Shown: positions 1 through 8,121, counted from the stretch's first letter. The stretch is DNA of 64,000 nt from Methanomassiliicoccales archaeon UBA147 (GCA_002496385.1 DAJR01000027.1:1-64000); one strand, 5' to 3'. The notes: generated from the sequence alone by a model not told the origin. Numbers and translations: made by a program.

Positions 1-870
1 GATTCACTTCACAATCTCGGCACAATGAACTGGTACAGGGGGGATTTCAGCCTGGCACTGGACAACCTGGAGAAGGCCAAGGCCATAAGGGAGGAACTGG
101 ACGACATCCTGGGCCTGGCCAATACCCTCACAAATCTGGGCTCGGTGCATCACCTGAGGGGCGACCTTGACAAAGCGTTCCCCATAAAGATGCGCTCCTA
201 CGAACTGTACGAGAAGATAGGCGAGAAGTTCGGAATGGCGGTGGCGCTGAACAACATCGGGATAAGTCATTTTCACAGGGGGGATCTCGGTACATGCCTT
301 GAATACTACAATCGGAGCCTCGCCATCAGGCGGCAGATAGGGGACCTCTCGGGAATCACCACCGCCCTGCACAATATCGGTGTGGTTCATTCTGTCAAGG
401 GGGACAGTCAGGCTGCCATCGGGCATTTTGACGAAGGCCTTTCCATCAACCGCAGGATAGGCTCGAAGCCTGGCATGTTGTACGACCTGTGCAGCCTTGC
501 AGAAGAACACGTCACCGCCGGCGACAATGCGGAATCCATGAAGAACGCGGAGGAGGCGCTGCAAATGTCTTCAGATATCGGCGCACTTGCCGAGGAGGGA
601 TGGGTCAGGAGGATAATAGGCAAGAACCATATGGCCGCGGGTGATTTCGGGGAGGCAATGAAGCAGATGGTCCGTTCGCTGGAGATTGCGGAGGAGACCG
701 AGGAGAAGGAGGAGATACTGAAATCGTATCATGACCTTGGCCTGCTCTTCAAGCAGATGGGAGACGGGGCAAAGGCCAGGGAGCACCTGGAACGCTCGAT
801 GTCCATAGCGAAGGAAATAGGCGATGCGCTATTGAAATCGATGGTCCAGAAAGATATGGATGAACTTTGA
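1..870 (+). CDS. TPR-repeat protein, 5' end outside window
   Basis: The reading frame is open from the first base, and the residues before the first Met (a SLHNLG-type helix) already belong to a TPR, so the gene starts upstream. The visible 289 residues are about seven tetratricopeptide repeats of roughly 40 residues, with recurring patterns such as ALNNIGISHFHRGD, ALHNIGVVHSVKGD and YHDLGLLFKQMGDG. This matches the TPR_12/LGN-like type used as a protein-protein docking solenoid. No catalytic, membrane or DNA-binding domain is visible in this part. A partner or effector domain may lie in the missing N-terminus. It ends 94 bases before the next gene, which has its own TATA box, so it is probably transcribed separately. 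The fold is certain; the function is unknown. Confidence 0.85.
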   Translation, partial: DSLHNLGTMNWYRGDFSLALDNLEKAKAIREELDDILGLANTLTNLGSVHHLRGDLDKAFPIKMRSYELYEKIGEKFGMAVALNNIGISHFHRGDLGTCLEYYNRSLAIRRQIGDLSGITTALHNIGVVHSVKGDSQAAIGHFDEGLSINRRIGSKPGMLYDLCSLAEEHVTAGDNAESMKNAEEALQMSSDIGALAEEGWVRRIIGKNHMAAGDFGEAMKQMVRSLEIAEETEEKEEILKSYHDLGLLFKQMGDGAKAREHLERSMSIAKEIGDALLKSMVQKDMDEL

Positions 871-920
871 ACCCTGACGGGAAAAGGCAGGCCGAAGCTA
901 TCTCCGTACTTTCGGCCACC

Positions 921-938
921 TCTTTATAGTGTATATAT
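921..938 (+). promoter_or_regulatory. TATA-box region for the radical SAM gene
   Basis: An AT-rich TTTATAGTGTATATATAG stretch lies 27-44 bases before the ATG at 965. That is the usual distance from an archaeal TATA box to the transcription start, and no Shine-Dalgarno is visible, so the transcript is probably leaderless. Confidence 0.55.
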
Positions 939-964
939 AGATTATTATTGTATTCTATTATCCG

Positions 965-2188
965 ATGGTTGCGCTCGACAAGATAATCAGGCTCGCCAAC
1001 GAGGGACAGTTCGATTCCTCCGGACCCGGCATCTATGAGGGCCCGATCGACCTTGGGAAGGTGAAGATACTCGGCGAGGGCACGAAGCACGACACCTGCG
1101 CATCCACGGCATCGAAAAGAAAGGTGGGAGAATTCGACGGGCGCATCGGCGATGTCATGCGCTCCGGGATATGCCATGCGTTCGCACCGGACGGAAGGTG
1201 CGTCAGCCTGTTCAAGACGCTGTACACGAATGCCTGCCAGCATAATTGCGCTTACTGCCCGAACTCCACGGCCTGCTCGGGCTCGAAGATAGTGAGCTAC
1301 ACCCCGGAGGAACTTGCAAGGATAACGCTCCAGCTCTACCGGGCGAATACCGTTGAAGGCCTGTTCCTGAGCTCCGGCGTGGCAGGGGACGAGACGAAGA
1401 TGATGGAGCAGATGATAGAGGCCATCGATATGTTGCGCAACAAGTATCATTTCATGGGCTACATACATCTGAAGATATTGCCAGGCACCTCACGTGAACA
1501 CATCAAGCAGGCGATGGAATTGGTCGACAGGGTGAGCCTGAACGTCGAGTGCCCTTCGAAGAGCCACTTGCAGGAACTGAGCACCACGAAGGATTACGAG
1601 GTTGACATCCTCAGGAGGCAGAAATACATCCGCGACCTCGTGTCCGGCGAACGGCTTCCCGCAGGCCAGACGACCCAGTTCGTCGTCGGTGCTGCCGGGG
1701 AGACAGACCGGGAGATCTTTACCAGGATGCTCTACGAGTACAATGTCCTTGACGTGAAACGCCAGTACTTCTCCAGATTCATTGCCGTGGACGGCACGCC
1801 CCTGGCCCGTCAGGCAACCCAGCCGAGGTGGAGGGAGAACAGGCTTTACCAGGTGGACTGGCTCCACAGGGTTTACGGATACCGCAGGAAGGAGATGGAG
1901 CATGCGTTCGGTGAATCTGGACTGCTTGGGAACAGGGATCCGAAATGGACCATCGCCGTCAACACGATCGATGGCCCCATCGACCCGAACGATGCCTCGG
2001 AGGAGGAGCTCCTTAGAATACCGGGGATAGGACCGAAGAGCGCCAACCGGATAGTGAACCTCCGGAACACGCGGAAGATAACGCGCAATGCCGAACTGAA
2101 GGCGCTGGGCGTGCGGGTCGGCCATGCAAGGACCTTCCTCACGCTCAACGGCTGGCATGACTCGACTCTCAAGAGGTGGATGGGATGA
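965..2188 (+). CDS. Putative DNA modification/repair radical SAM protein with helix-hairpin-helix
   Basis: This 407-residue protein carries a radical SAM cluster motif C-x3-C-x2-C (C91, C95, C98, in CQHNCAYC). Near the C-terminus (about residues 345-370) a helix-hairpin-helix reads IPGIGPKSANRIV, a non-specific DNA-binding element. This combination is that of the family annotated as putative DNA modification/repair radical SAM protein (TIGR03916 type), which in bacteria is linked to a uracil-DNA-glycosylase/DUF4130 protein. The DUF4130 partner is directly downstream with a 4-base ATGA overlap, so the two are translationally coupled. Role in DNA repair or modification is inferred from this linkage; the reaction is not known. 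Start at 965 fits the TATA box 27 bases upstream. Confidence 0.88.
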   Translation: MVALDKIIRLANEGQFDSSGPGIYEGPIDLGKVKILGEGTKHDTCASTASKRKVGEFDGRIGDVMRSGICHAFAPDGRCVSLFKTLYTNACQHNCAYCPNSTACSGSKIVSYTPEELARITLQLYRANTVEGLFLSSGVAGDETKMMEQMIEAIDMLRNKYHFMGYIHLKILPGTSREHIKQAMELVDRVSLNVECPSKSHLQELSTTKDYEVDILRRQKYIRDLVSGERLPAGQTTQFVVGAAGETDREIFTRMLYEYNVLDVKRQYFSRFIAVDGTPLARQATQPRWRENRLYQVDWLHRVYGYRRKEMEHAFGESGLLGNRDPKWTIAVNTIDGPIDPNDASEEELLRIPGIGPKSANRIVNLRNTRKITRNAELKALGVRVGHARTFLTLNGWHDSTLKRWMG

Positions 2189-2775
2189 ACCCGACACCCC
2201 GGAATTACCTGGAAATCCTGAAGCGGCATTCAAAATGCACCCCGGCCATTGCAAGAAAAGCCGGGGCCATCGACCCGGACACCCTCGATTGTTCCACGGA
2301 CAGCGAGACAATACATGTAAGGAAGATGGTTAATTCCGTCCTCTCTGAAAACCACATGATGAAGGCTTTCGTCCGGCTGAAGCCGCTCGGGGAAAGGGTG
2401 CTCTTTGCATACATGAAGCCGGAGCACGACATCTGGACCATGGTGGGGCCGTTCTTCGCCAGGCGCTTCCCCGGGACTGTGATTGTCCTGGGGAACGCAT
2501 CCCGGTCGTGGGCCTTCCTTTTGGACGGCAGGGAAGTAAGGCAATCCAAAGGCGAATCGCTGGCCAAAACCCTGAAAGAGCTGGAGGGTGCCATGGGAAC
2601 CGGCGGTGCGGAGAATCCGGAGGGGCTGTGGGACACATATTACTGGAGCCAGTACAGGCCCGAGGCCAAGAACACCCCATATTTCAGGCACAACATGCCC
2701 GAGAAGTACGCCCAGAGGGCAGGCATACGATGTGAGACTGATTCGGGTGGCACCAAGTTGGAGGATTTCGGCTAA
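2185..2775 (+). CDS. DUF4130 (TIGR03915-like) protein, partner of the radical SAM protein
   Basis: The central and C-terminal parts match the DUF4130 domain: an AFVRLKPLGERVLFAYMKPE-type strand region, then PFFARRFPG, and a closing YYWSQYRPEAKNTPYFRHNM segment followed by PEKYAQRAG. In bacteria this domain is commonly fused to a family-4-like uracil-DNA glycosylase and sits beside the radical SAM-HhH protein. Here the protein is only 196 residues and carries DUF4130 alone. An ATG at 2176 is also possible; 2185 is preferred because it gives an ATGA stop/start overlap with the upstream gene. The pair is probably one functional unit acting on damaged or modified DNA, an inference from conserved linkage. 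It converges on the next gene with a 4-base overlap of stops. Confidence 0.82.
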   Translation: MNPTPRNYLEILKRHSKCTPAIARKAGAIDPDTLDCSTDSETIHVRKMVNSVLSENHMMKAFVRLKPLGERVLFAYMKPEHDIWTMVGPFFARRFPGTVIVLGNASRSWAFLLDGREVRQSKGESLAKTLKELEGAMGTGGAENPEGLWDTYYWSQYRPEAKNTPYFRHNMPEKYAQRAGIRCETDSGGTKLEDFG

Positions 2776-3575
2776 CCGTCCACTTTGACGGCCTTGAATA
2801 TTATGGACTCTGGAACCCTGAGGTGCTTTTCCGAACTCGGATCCCTGGCCAGGGCCTCCTTGCTTGGCTTCGGTTCCACAAGGTCCGAGACGTACAGGCC
2901 GTGCCTGCCTAGGACGCCGACATAATCTGTGAGGGTCCTCTTGAAGGATATCGTCCTGAAATGCGTCTTCAGCCTGGGCATGTTCCAGTTGATTTCGTAC
3001 CTGCCGGTCCTGAAGTAGTCAGACTGCTTGACATACAGCGGCCTTCCGCGGTTCAGCGGGTCCCCCTCGTTCTCGAAAACCCATCCTGCAACCTTCTTCC
3101 CGTTTTGCCAGCTCATCTCGAAGCAGGGGTGGGGCATGGAAATTATCGCGAAGCCGCGGGGCTTCAGGACCCTGGCGACCTCGCGGGTGACGCCTTCGAT
3201 GTCCTCGAAGTCCATGTACACCATCAGGCAGGTGACTATGTCGAACGTTGAGTCGCCGATCCCTTTCAGATTGGAGGCATCCAGGTTGTGATATTCGATG
3301 CCCAGGGGCTCAATCGATTCCTCCTCTTTTGCGAGGCCTATCATCCTGGCGGAAAAGTCTATGCCAGTGACCTTTGCCCCCCTCTTGGCGAGAAGCCTAG
3401 AGTTATAGCCCTCGCCGCAGGCCACGTCCAGGAGCGTTTTCCCATGGATGTCGCCAAGCATCGCGAAGGTTGACGGGTTGTTGAAACACTCCCGGCTCAG
3501 GTCCTTGCCAGTCCTCACGAATTCAGCCCAGGCTTCCGCGGAGTCCTCCCAGCACGCTTTCACTTCGTCTGCCAT
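2772..3575 (-). CDS. Class I SAM-dependent methyltransferase
   Basis: The SAM-binding motif I reads LLDVACGEGYNSRLLA, followed by an acidic residue after the second strand (VTGIDFS). Motif IV is present as FDIVTCLMVYMD and a post-motif as ARVLKPRGFAIISMPHPCF. This is a Methyltransf_11/25 fold enzyme of ordinary length. The frame extends upstream to ATG 3614 and TTG 3617, but the ATG at 3575 has a GGGAG about three bases upstream and gives an N-terminus (MADEVKACWED) typical of the family. Substrate cannot be read from sequence. It is divergent from the YdeI-like gene, with 55 bases between the chosen starts, and it converges on the DUF4130 gene. Confidence 0.82.
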   Translation of the reverse strand: MADEVKACWEDSAEAWAEFVRTGKDLSRECFNNPSTFAMLGDIHGKTLLDVACGEGYNSRLLAKRGAKVTGIDFSARMIGLAKEEESIEPLGIEYHNLDASNLKGIGDSTFDIVTCLMVYMDFEDIEGVTREVARVLKPRGFAIISMPHPCFEMSWQNGKKVAGWVFENEGDPLNRGRPLYVKQSDYFRTGRYEINWNMPRLKTHFRTISFKRTLTDYVGVLGRHGLYVSDLVEPKPSKEALARDPSSEKHLRVPESIIFKAVKVDG

Positions 3576-3630
3576 ACTCTCCCTTAGAATACAATCAAAT
3601 ATAGATTTATCCATCAACTCCGGTGTTGAA

Positions 3631-4218
3631 ATGGACGTGACCGAGACGCTCTATGTGAAAAACCGTAAGGAATGGCGTTCCTGGCTGGTAAAAAACCACG
3701 GTTCGAAGAAGGAGATATGGCTCATCTATTTCAAGAAACATTCAGGGAAACCCCGCATCCCTTACGACGATGCGGTCGAGGAAGCCATCTGTTTCGGCTG
3801 GATAGACAGCACGGTCAAGAAAATGGATGAGGAAAGATATTGCCAGCGCTACACCCCAAGGAATCCCGGGAGCATCTGGTCGGACACCAACATCATGAGA
3901 CTGAAGAAGATGCTGGATGCCGGGCTCATGACAGAATCGGGGCTGGGCAAGGTCCCGCCGGAGGCGATGGACGCCGCGAGGTCGGGCATCATCGAGAGGA
4001 AGGGCAGTGCGGTTCCGAAGTCACTACCCATGCCTGAAGACCTTGAAACGGCGCTGGCCAAGGATGAAACGGCTCAAAGGAACTGGGCCAAATTCGCCCC
4101 GTCCCACAGGAAGATGTACATCTACTGGGTGTTGGACGCCAAGAAGCCCGAAACAAGGGAGCGGCGGATCGCGCGGGTACTGAACTATGCGAGGGAGAAT
4201 AAAAGGGCGTTGATATGA
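3631..4218 (+). CDS. YdeI/OmpD-associated family protein
   Basis: This 195-residue protein matches the YdeI/OmdA family throughout. It starts with RKEWRSWLVKNHGSKKEIWL, contains the AICFGWIDSTVKK signature followed by RYTPRNPGSIWSDTN, and ends with a helical part containing SHRKMYIYWVLDAKKPETRERRI. The frame is open upstream to 3448, but that extension lies under the divergent methyltransferase gene and has no family similarity, so ATG 3631 is chosen. Members are small soluble proteins of unclear biochemical role, widespread in bacteria and scattered in archaea, which suggests acquisition by transfer. A GNAT acetyltransferase starts nine bases after its stop. Confidence 0.85.
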   Translation: MDVTETLYVKNRKEWRSWLVKNHGSKKEIWLIYFKKHSGKPRIPYDDAVEEAICFGWIDSTVKKMDEERYCQRYTPRNPGSIWSDTNIMRLKKMLDAGLMTESGLGKVPPEAMDAARSGIIERKGSAVPKSLPMPEDLETALAKDETAQRNWAKFAPSHRKMYIYWVLDAKKPETRERRIARVLNYARENKRALI

Positions 4219-4227
4219 GGTGTTGCC

Positions 4228-4821
4228 ATGAATGAAGCGGTTTTGAGCGTCCCCGAATTGCAAACGAAGAGGCTTGTGCTTCGCCAGCTGACAGAGAACG
4301 ACCTTGATTTCATATTCCAGATTTTCAGTCGGGAGGAAACGAACCTGCATGTTGCCGACCCCCCTGTCAGGGACATGGGCGAGGCCAGGGAGCTCTATGA
4401 GATGTACATCAGGCCGAGAACCCACCTTTTCAGATTGGGCATATTTTTAAAAACCACCGGCGAACCGATAGGGACCATCGGCCTCTATGGCATCAAGACG
4501 GAGGATTTCCGCGCTGTCCTCGGCTTCGACCTCCTGAAGGAATTCTGGGGACTGGGGTACATGACAGAGGCCGGGACCGTCCTTCTTGAGCATGCCTTCG
4601 ATTCAATGGGCCTCAATCGCATCCAGGCCAGTGCGGATGCGGACAACGCACGTTCCCTTGCTACCATAGAACGGCTCGGGTTCACAAAGGAAGGAATAAT
4701 GCGGCAGAAGGATTTTTACAAGGGAGCATTCCATGACGATGTCGTGTACTCCATGCTCAGGGAAGATTGGCAGAAACGCGCCAGCCCGCCAGTCAAGGGT
4801 AGGCTGCCAAATCCAAAATAA
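4228..4821 (+). CDS. GNAT family N-acetyltransferase (RimJ/RimL-like)
   Basis: The N-terminal pattern TKRLVLRQLTENDLDFIF is that of the Acetyltransf_3/RimJ-RimL subgroup. The acetyl-CoA-binding region appears as FWGLGYMTEAGTVLLEHAF, and the C-terminal half has ADADNARSLATIERLGFTKEG, the conserved N-x2-S-x3-x3-GF block. At 197 residues it is full length. Members acetylate ribosomal protein N-termini, antibiotics or small amines; the substrate here cannot be told. It starts nine bases after the YdeI-like gene with GAGGTG upstream of the ATG, so the two are likely co-transcribed. Confidence 0.85.
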   Translation: MNEAVLSVPELQTKRLVLRQLTENDLDFIFQIFSREETNLHVADPPVRDMGEARELYEMYIRPRTHLFRLGIFLKTTGEPIGTIGLYGIKTEDFRAVLGFDLLKEFWGLGYMTEAGTVLLEHAFDSMGLNRIQASADADNARSLATIERLGFTKEGIMRQKDFYKGAFHDDVVYSMLREDWQKRASPPVKGRLPNPK

Positions 4822-4849
4822 TATATTCCTGTAAGTGCATTCCATCTTC

Positions 4850-5503
4850 ATGGTGGAGGATGCGGGAGAGAAGATTATCGAGTCTGCATACACCGAGATT
4901 GTTGGGTCCAATCCAGTGTATTCTTTCGAGGGCACTGGGCCAAAGCGCCTGCTCATAATGTCCGGGCTGCCGCTCTCAGGCAAGACCTTTTTCGTAAACA
5001 AGATGAACCGGTTCAGGCCTGGCAAGTTCCAGCAGATCAACAGCCATTCTGTCAGGCCAATCGTTGTCAAGCATATGGGGCGCAAGAACCCTGTTTACGA
5101 TGTGCCCGAGCACCATGCAACTTTCGAGGTGTCTCACAGGCTCCTACTCACGATACTGAACAATGGGTGGCCGGTGATTGCGGACGCCACCAACCTAAAA
5201 GAGAAATACAGGGCCTGGGCGGTGGACGCGGGCAGGAAGGCGGGGGCCGAGATACTCACCGTGTTCATGCATGTCACCGATGAGACTGCGCAAACCAGAC
5301 TCAACGAGAGGGTCAGCGAATCCTCTGCGACATTCAACACCTACCAGCAACTGAAGTACGACCTTGAGCCGGTCAGCCAGTGCTCCACACCCTATGTGAT
5401 AGTCAATTCGGAGGTCGACATCTCGCCGCACGTGAACGAGGTGTCAAGGTGGCTATGCGGCGAATCGCCAGTCCTGCGAGGGGCTGTCCAGCCGAAGCAC
5501 TGA
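4850..5503 (+). CDS. P-loop kinase-like ATPase (zeta-toxin/polynucleotide kinase type)
   Basis: A Walker A motif GLPLSGKT lies at about residues 39-46, after LLIMS, and a later segment VIADATNLKEKYRAWAVDAG matches the kinase-type region in which predicted AAA_33 kinases hold their substrate-binding residues. A TATA-like ATATATT at 4822-4828 lies about 25 bases before ATG 4850, so a leaderless start there is preferred over the in-frame GTG at 4835. At 217 residues it is a single-domain kinase. Targets of this family range from RNA ends to antibiotics and small molecules; nothing here decides between them. The neighbours are repair or modification enzymes. Confidence 0.72.
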   Translation: MVEDAGEKIIESAYTEIVGSNPVYSFEGTGPKRLLIMSGLPLSGKTFFVNKMNRFRPGKFQQINSHSVRPIVVKHMGRKNPVYDVPEHHATFEVSHRLLLTILNNGWPVIADATNLKEKYRAWAVDAGRKAGAEILTVFMHVTDETAQTRLNERVSESSATFNTYQQLKYDLEPVSQCSTPYVIVNSEVDISPHVNEVSRWLCGESPVLRGAVQPKH

Positions 5504-5516
5504 GGGGCTATGATAT

Positions 5517-6212
5517 ATGAATTTTGATGATATTATAAAAAACATTAAATTATTATACGATCCTCACAATGTCGAAGGCATGGCAAGGTACGGCATCAAC
5601 CCCCGCGACAATTATGGCGTATCAATCAAGGACCTGAGGTCGATGGCAAAGAAAATAGGGAGGGACCATGGGCTCGCGGTGCGGCTTTGGGCTTCTGGCA
5701 TCAGAGACGCAAGACTCCTGGCAACGCTTGTGGCGGAGTCCGGGGAACTCACCTCCGAGGAAGCCGAGGAGATGGTTAAGGGCATCGATTCATGGGACGT
5801 CTGCGATGGGTTCTGCATGAATCTCGTCAGGCACACGGATTTTGCATATTCAAAGGCAGTTGAGTGGAGTTCAAGGGGGCCCGAGTTCGAGAAACGCGCG
5901 GCATTCAGCCTGATGTCGACGCTCGCAGTATCCGACAAGGAAGCAAGCGACTCAAAGTTTGAGGAATTTCTGCAGTTAATCGAGATAGCATCCATGGATG
6001 AGCGCAACTATGTGAGGAAGGCAGTGAATTGGGCATTGCGCAGCATAGGGAAGCGCAATCCGCAATTGAACAAAAAGGCTTTGAAGATTGCCCGCAAGCT
6101 TGCGCGATCTGAGAATGCATCTGCAAGGTGGGTGGGCCGGGACGCGGTCAAAGAGCTCGAGAGCGGGCCTGTCCGTCTGAGGCTCGCAAGGAAACAGCAA
6201 AAGCGCATATGA
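5517..6212 (+). CDS. AlkD-like DNA alkylation repair protein
   Basis: This 231-residue all-helical protein has HEAT-like repeats typical of the AlkC/AlkD DNA glycosylase family. The segment GIDSWDVCDGFCMNLV matches the active-site region of AlkD, with the Trp and Asp that stack on and act at the damaged nucleotide. NYVRKAVNWALRSIGKRN matches the next DNA-contacting helix, and ARWVGRDA the last. AlkD excises bulky or cationic alkylpurines without base flipping. It begins 13 bases after the kinase gene, and the first 30 bases are unusually AT-rich. Assignment is by family pattern; substrate range is inferred. Confidence 0.88.
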   Translation: MNFDDIIKNIKLLYDPHNVEGMARYGINPRDNYGVSIKDLRSMAKKIGRDHGLAVRLWASGIRDARLLATLVAESGELTSEEAEEMVKGIDSWDVCDGFCMNLVRHTDFAYSKAVEWSSRGPEFEKRAAFSLMSTLAVSDKEASDSKFEEFLQLIEIASMDERNYVRKAVNWALRSIGKRNPQLNKKALKIARKLARSENASARWVGRDAVKELESGPVRLRLARKQQKRI

Positions 6213-6248
6213 ATCGGAAAGATTATATGGTCATCACCCTTTGAAACC

Positions 6249-6728
6249 ATGATGATTGTCAAAGTCAGGCGAACGGGCGGCAACATAGTAGCAACCGAAA
6301 ACGACAAAACCTTCATTGCCAAGCCGGAAGGTTGGGATCAGAAAGGCATAATCAACAGCCTGAAAAGGGCCTTCACCCTGAAATATGAGGTCTTTGACGA
6401 GACGAATCTCCTTGTAAGCCAGGTTGAATACAACTCGCTAGAAAATCAGATAATCATCAGAAAGAAATCCGGGAATGTCGCGATTGACCTTCCCACATTT
6501 TGCGTTAATTCCGCGGTATACCATATCCGGGAAAAAATGACCGGGCTTTCGGTCACTCCGGTTCAGACAACGAGGGACCAATCATCCGATGCTGTCATGT
6601 CAATCGAAGCAACAAAATCGCTCACCGAATACTCAATGAAGTTTACCAGTTACGATGAGAACATGCATCCGGTACTCAAGGAATTTGCAATCGGGTTCAT
6701 GATCCGCTGGATGTCCTATTTGTATTGA
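6249..6728 (+). CDS. Hypothetical protein, possible LURP-one/Tubby-like fold
   Basis: This 159-residue soluble protein is not confidently recognised. It is rich in alternating beta-strand patterns (MIVKVRRTGGNIVATENDK, YEVFDETNLLVSQVEYN, NQIIIRKKSGNVAIDL) and ends in a helix (VLKEFAIGFMIRWMSYLY). The YEVFDE-x-N-LL pattern and the terminal hydrophobic helix recall the LURP-one/scramblase (Tubby C) fold, but this resemblance is weak. There is a TATA-like AAAGATTATATGG upstream at about 6218-6230, which would give a leaderless start at 6249 or 6252. It is followed by an AT-rich gap. Confidence 0.6.
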   Translation: MMIVKVRRTGGNIVATENDKTFIAKPEGWDQKGIINSLKRAFTLKYEVFDETNLLVSQVEYNSLENQIIIRKKSGNVAIDLPTFCVNSAVYHIREKMTGLSVTPVQTTRDQSSDAVMSIEATKSLTEYSMKFTSYDENMHPVLKEFAIGFMIRWMSYLY

Positions 6729-6856
6729 TATATTAATATATTTTATTTCATATTTAAAAATGCAGTTCCTATATACTGATAAAAAAAGTGGAAAACACTA
6801 AGAAAAAAGTTGGAGTGCCCAACCTTGACATCAACCTGGGATGAAAGTCATACCGG

Positions 6857-6895
6857 GGCCAATGTTCTATAGGTTGTGACACTCGAACATTGGTC
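6857..6895. terminator. Inverted repeat downstream of the Lys-rich peptide gene
   Basis: GGCCAATGTTC at 6857-6867 pairs with GAACATTGGTC at 6885-6895 (one G-U pair, 17-base loop). On the minus strand it lies three bases after the stop of the Lys-rich peptide gene, so it may act as its terminator or 3' stability hairpin. A smaller GTTGG/CCAAC hairpin lies just beyond, near 6810-6824. Confidence 0.4.
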
Positions 6896-6898
6896 CGC

Positions 6899-6982
6899 TT
6901 ATTTCTTCTTCTTTGCGGCCTTCTTTGCCGGCTTCTTCTTTGCCGGCGCTTTCTTTTTCGCTACTTTCTTTTTTGCTGCCAT
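6899..6982 (-). CDS. 27-residue lysine/alanine/proline-rich peptide (histone-tail-like)
   Basis: The minus strand reads ATG GCA GCA AAA AAG AAA and continues with only Lys, Ala, Pro and one Val to a TAA, giving a 27-residue peptide (MAAKKKVAKKKAPAKKK followed by PAKKAAKKKK). The composition is that of histone H1-like or basic nucleoid-binding tails. Support for a real gene: a GGGATGG purine stretch upstream of the ATG, a strong TATA-like TTTTATATAATATT at about 7034-7047, a hairpin at the predicted 5' end of the transcript, and an inverted repeat right after the stop. It is too short for usual gene callers. A role in charge-based DNA or RNA binding is an inference from composition alone. Confidence 0.5.
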   Translation of the reverse strand: MAAKKKVAKKKAPAKKKPAKKAAKKKK

Positions 6983-6997
6983 TTTTTATTCCATCCC

Positions 6998-7047
6998 GTA
7001 GATTTTCATAATCTACAGACCCGATATACATCTAATATTATATAAAA
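6998..7047 (-). promoter_or_regulatory. Promoter and 5' hairpin of the Lys-rich peptide gene
   Basis: On the minus strand TTTTATATAATATT (about 7034-7047) is a good TATA box. About 25 bases downstream, near the expected transcript start, a perfect 7-bp stem with a 5-base loop (GTAGATT/AATCTAC, 6998-7016) precedes the ribosome-binding purines. A 5'-terminal hairpin of this kind would protect a short abundant mRNA. Confidence 0.45.
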
Positions 7048-7458
7048 CATATGGATAATTTAATTCATAATATTTATTATATATAATTATCAATATGAAC
7101 AATCCAAGAAATCTGTTTTTACAGACTCAGTCATTGTTCATTTAAATATTTTATCTTAAATAATATTTGGCCAGTCAAAATAAATATTTCCGAAAATAAT
7201 AGGCTGTTAAAGTATTTCGGAAATTTATTTTCATTAAAAAAACAAAAAAAGTTAATGCGCAGCGAAAAAAAGCCCCGCAAAGCATTCGGCGGTGATTCGG
7301 GGGCATTTCATTGCATCATCAAGCATCGCGCCGCCCGCTGCAACCGGTGAGCACACAGTTAAAAAATTCAATATGAGCATTCGCAACATATGAGTTAATT
7401 CGACAATATTGCACCAAAATATTATGACACCCGACTAGCGTTTTGCATTGTTTCCGGG
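7048..7458. other. AT-rich gap without a recognised gene
   Basis: Most of this stretch is far richer in A+T than the surroundings (runs such as AATATTTATTATATATAATTATC). No RNA gene or convincing reading frame is seen. Frames running through its right-hand end are shadows of the 7459-8121 gene. Confidence 0.5.
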
Positions 7459-8121
7459 TTACACCTTCCCCCAAATGAATTTCTCGGCTCCGCTGTCGGG
7501 AACAGTGGCGATGTAAGCATAGAGATTCATCCTGTGGATGTCGTCTATCTCCAGGATTACCTGGGTGAATTCCAAGGCCTCGTAGAACCTGGCGGTCAGC
7601 TCGTGAATGTGTCGCGGATCGGCTGTCTGGGAGCTGGTTATGATTGCGGCAAAGATCTTTATCGGTTTTCTGCCTTCGAGCATCAGCAATTTGGTGAGGT
7701 CCTTGGCGACATCTCTTGAATTGTAAAGGTTCGGCCCTTTCCATTCAATGTGGATTCGCGGCTCGTCCCTGATGACGAAATCAAATTTCGCAGGAATCCC
7801 CTCTTCGAGAGCAAGCTTCTGCGTCGTTTTTGGCCGGTTCAGGCCGAACTCCTTCCATGAGTACAGTGCTTTCGTCGGGTGGTCCGGGATTATTATCATC
7901 CTCCTCCAAGGGTCTATCTTCTGGTCGACATAATATTTGGTCAACAGGCTTGAGAACTGGTGATGGTAGAACTGTTCGTTGAGTACTCTGCCCCTGTTGC
8001 CGTCCTTGACTATTCTCTCGGTCCTTGACAGGATGTTATCAAATATTCTCTCCAGCACGGATATGTTCAATTGATCACCGAAGGCAAATACGCATAGAAA
8101 TAGAAATAAGTGTCGAAACAT
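7459..8121 (-). CDS. Hypothetical protein, possible PD-(D/E)XK nuclease fold
   Basis: This 220-residue protein has a segment KFDFVIRDEPRIHIEWKGP in which D114, E126 and K128 are spaced as in the PD-(D/E)XK nuclease core (D, about ten residues, E-x-K), flanked by predicted beta strands and followed by a helix (DVAKDLTKLLML) and a strand (IKIFAAIIT). No other restriction or repair domain is present. The first 19 residues (MFRHLFLFLCVFAFGD) are hydrophobic, look unrelated to the rest and overlap the promoter of the divergent hydrolase. The true start may be a downstream TTG near residue 18. The function is not known; the nuclease idea rests on the motif only. Confidence 0.55.
   Translation of the reverse strand: MFRHLFLFLCVFAFGDQLNISVLERIFDNILSRTERIVKDGNRGRVLNEQFYHHQFSSLLTKYYVDQKIDPWRRMIIIPDHPTKALYSWKEFGLNRPKTTQKLALEEGIPAKFDFVIRDEPRIHIEWKGPNLYNSRDVAKDLTKLLMLEGRKPIKIFAAIITSSQTADPRHIHELTARFYEALEFTQVILEIDDIHRMNLYAYIATVPDSGAEKFIWGKV

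Noticed and set aside
3448..3630. N-terminal extension of the YdeI-like gene
   Set aside because: It lies antisense to the start of the methyltransferase, and family similarity begins only at 3631.
7319..7744. 141-codon minus-strand frame at the left of the PD-(D/E)XK gene
   Set aside because: It overlaps that gene in another frame and is rich in Arg, His and Cys without structure; no promoter.
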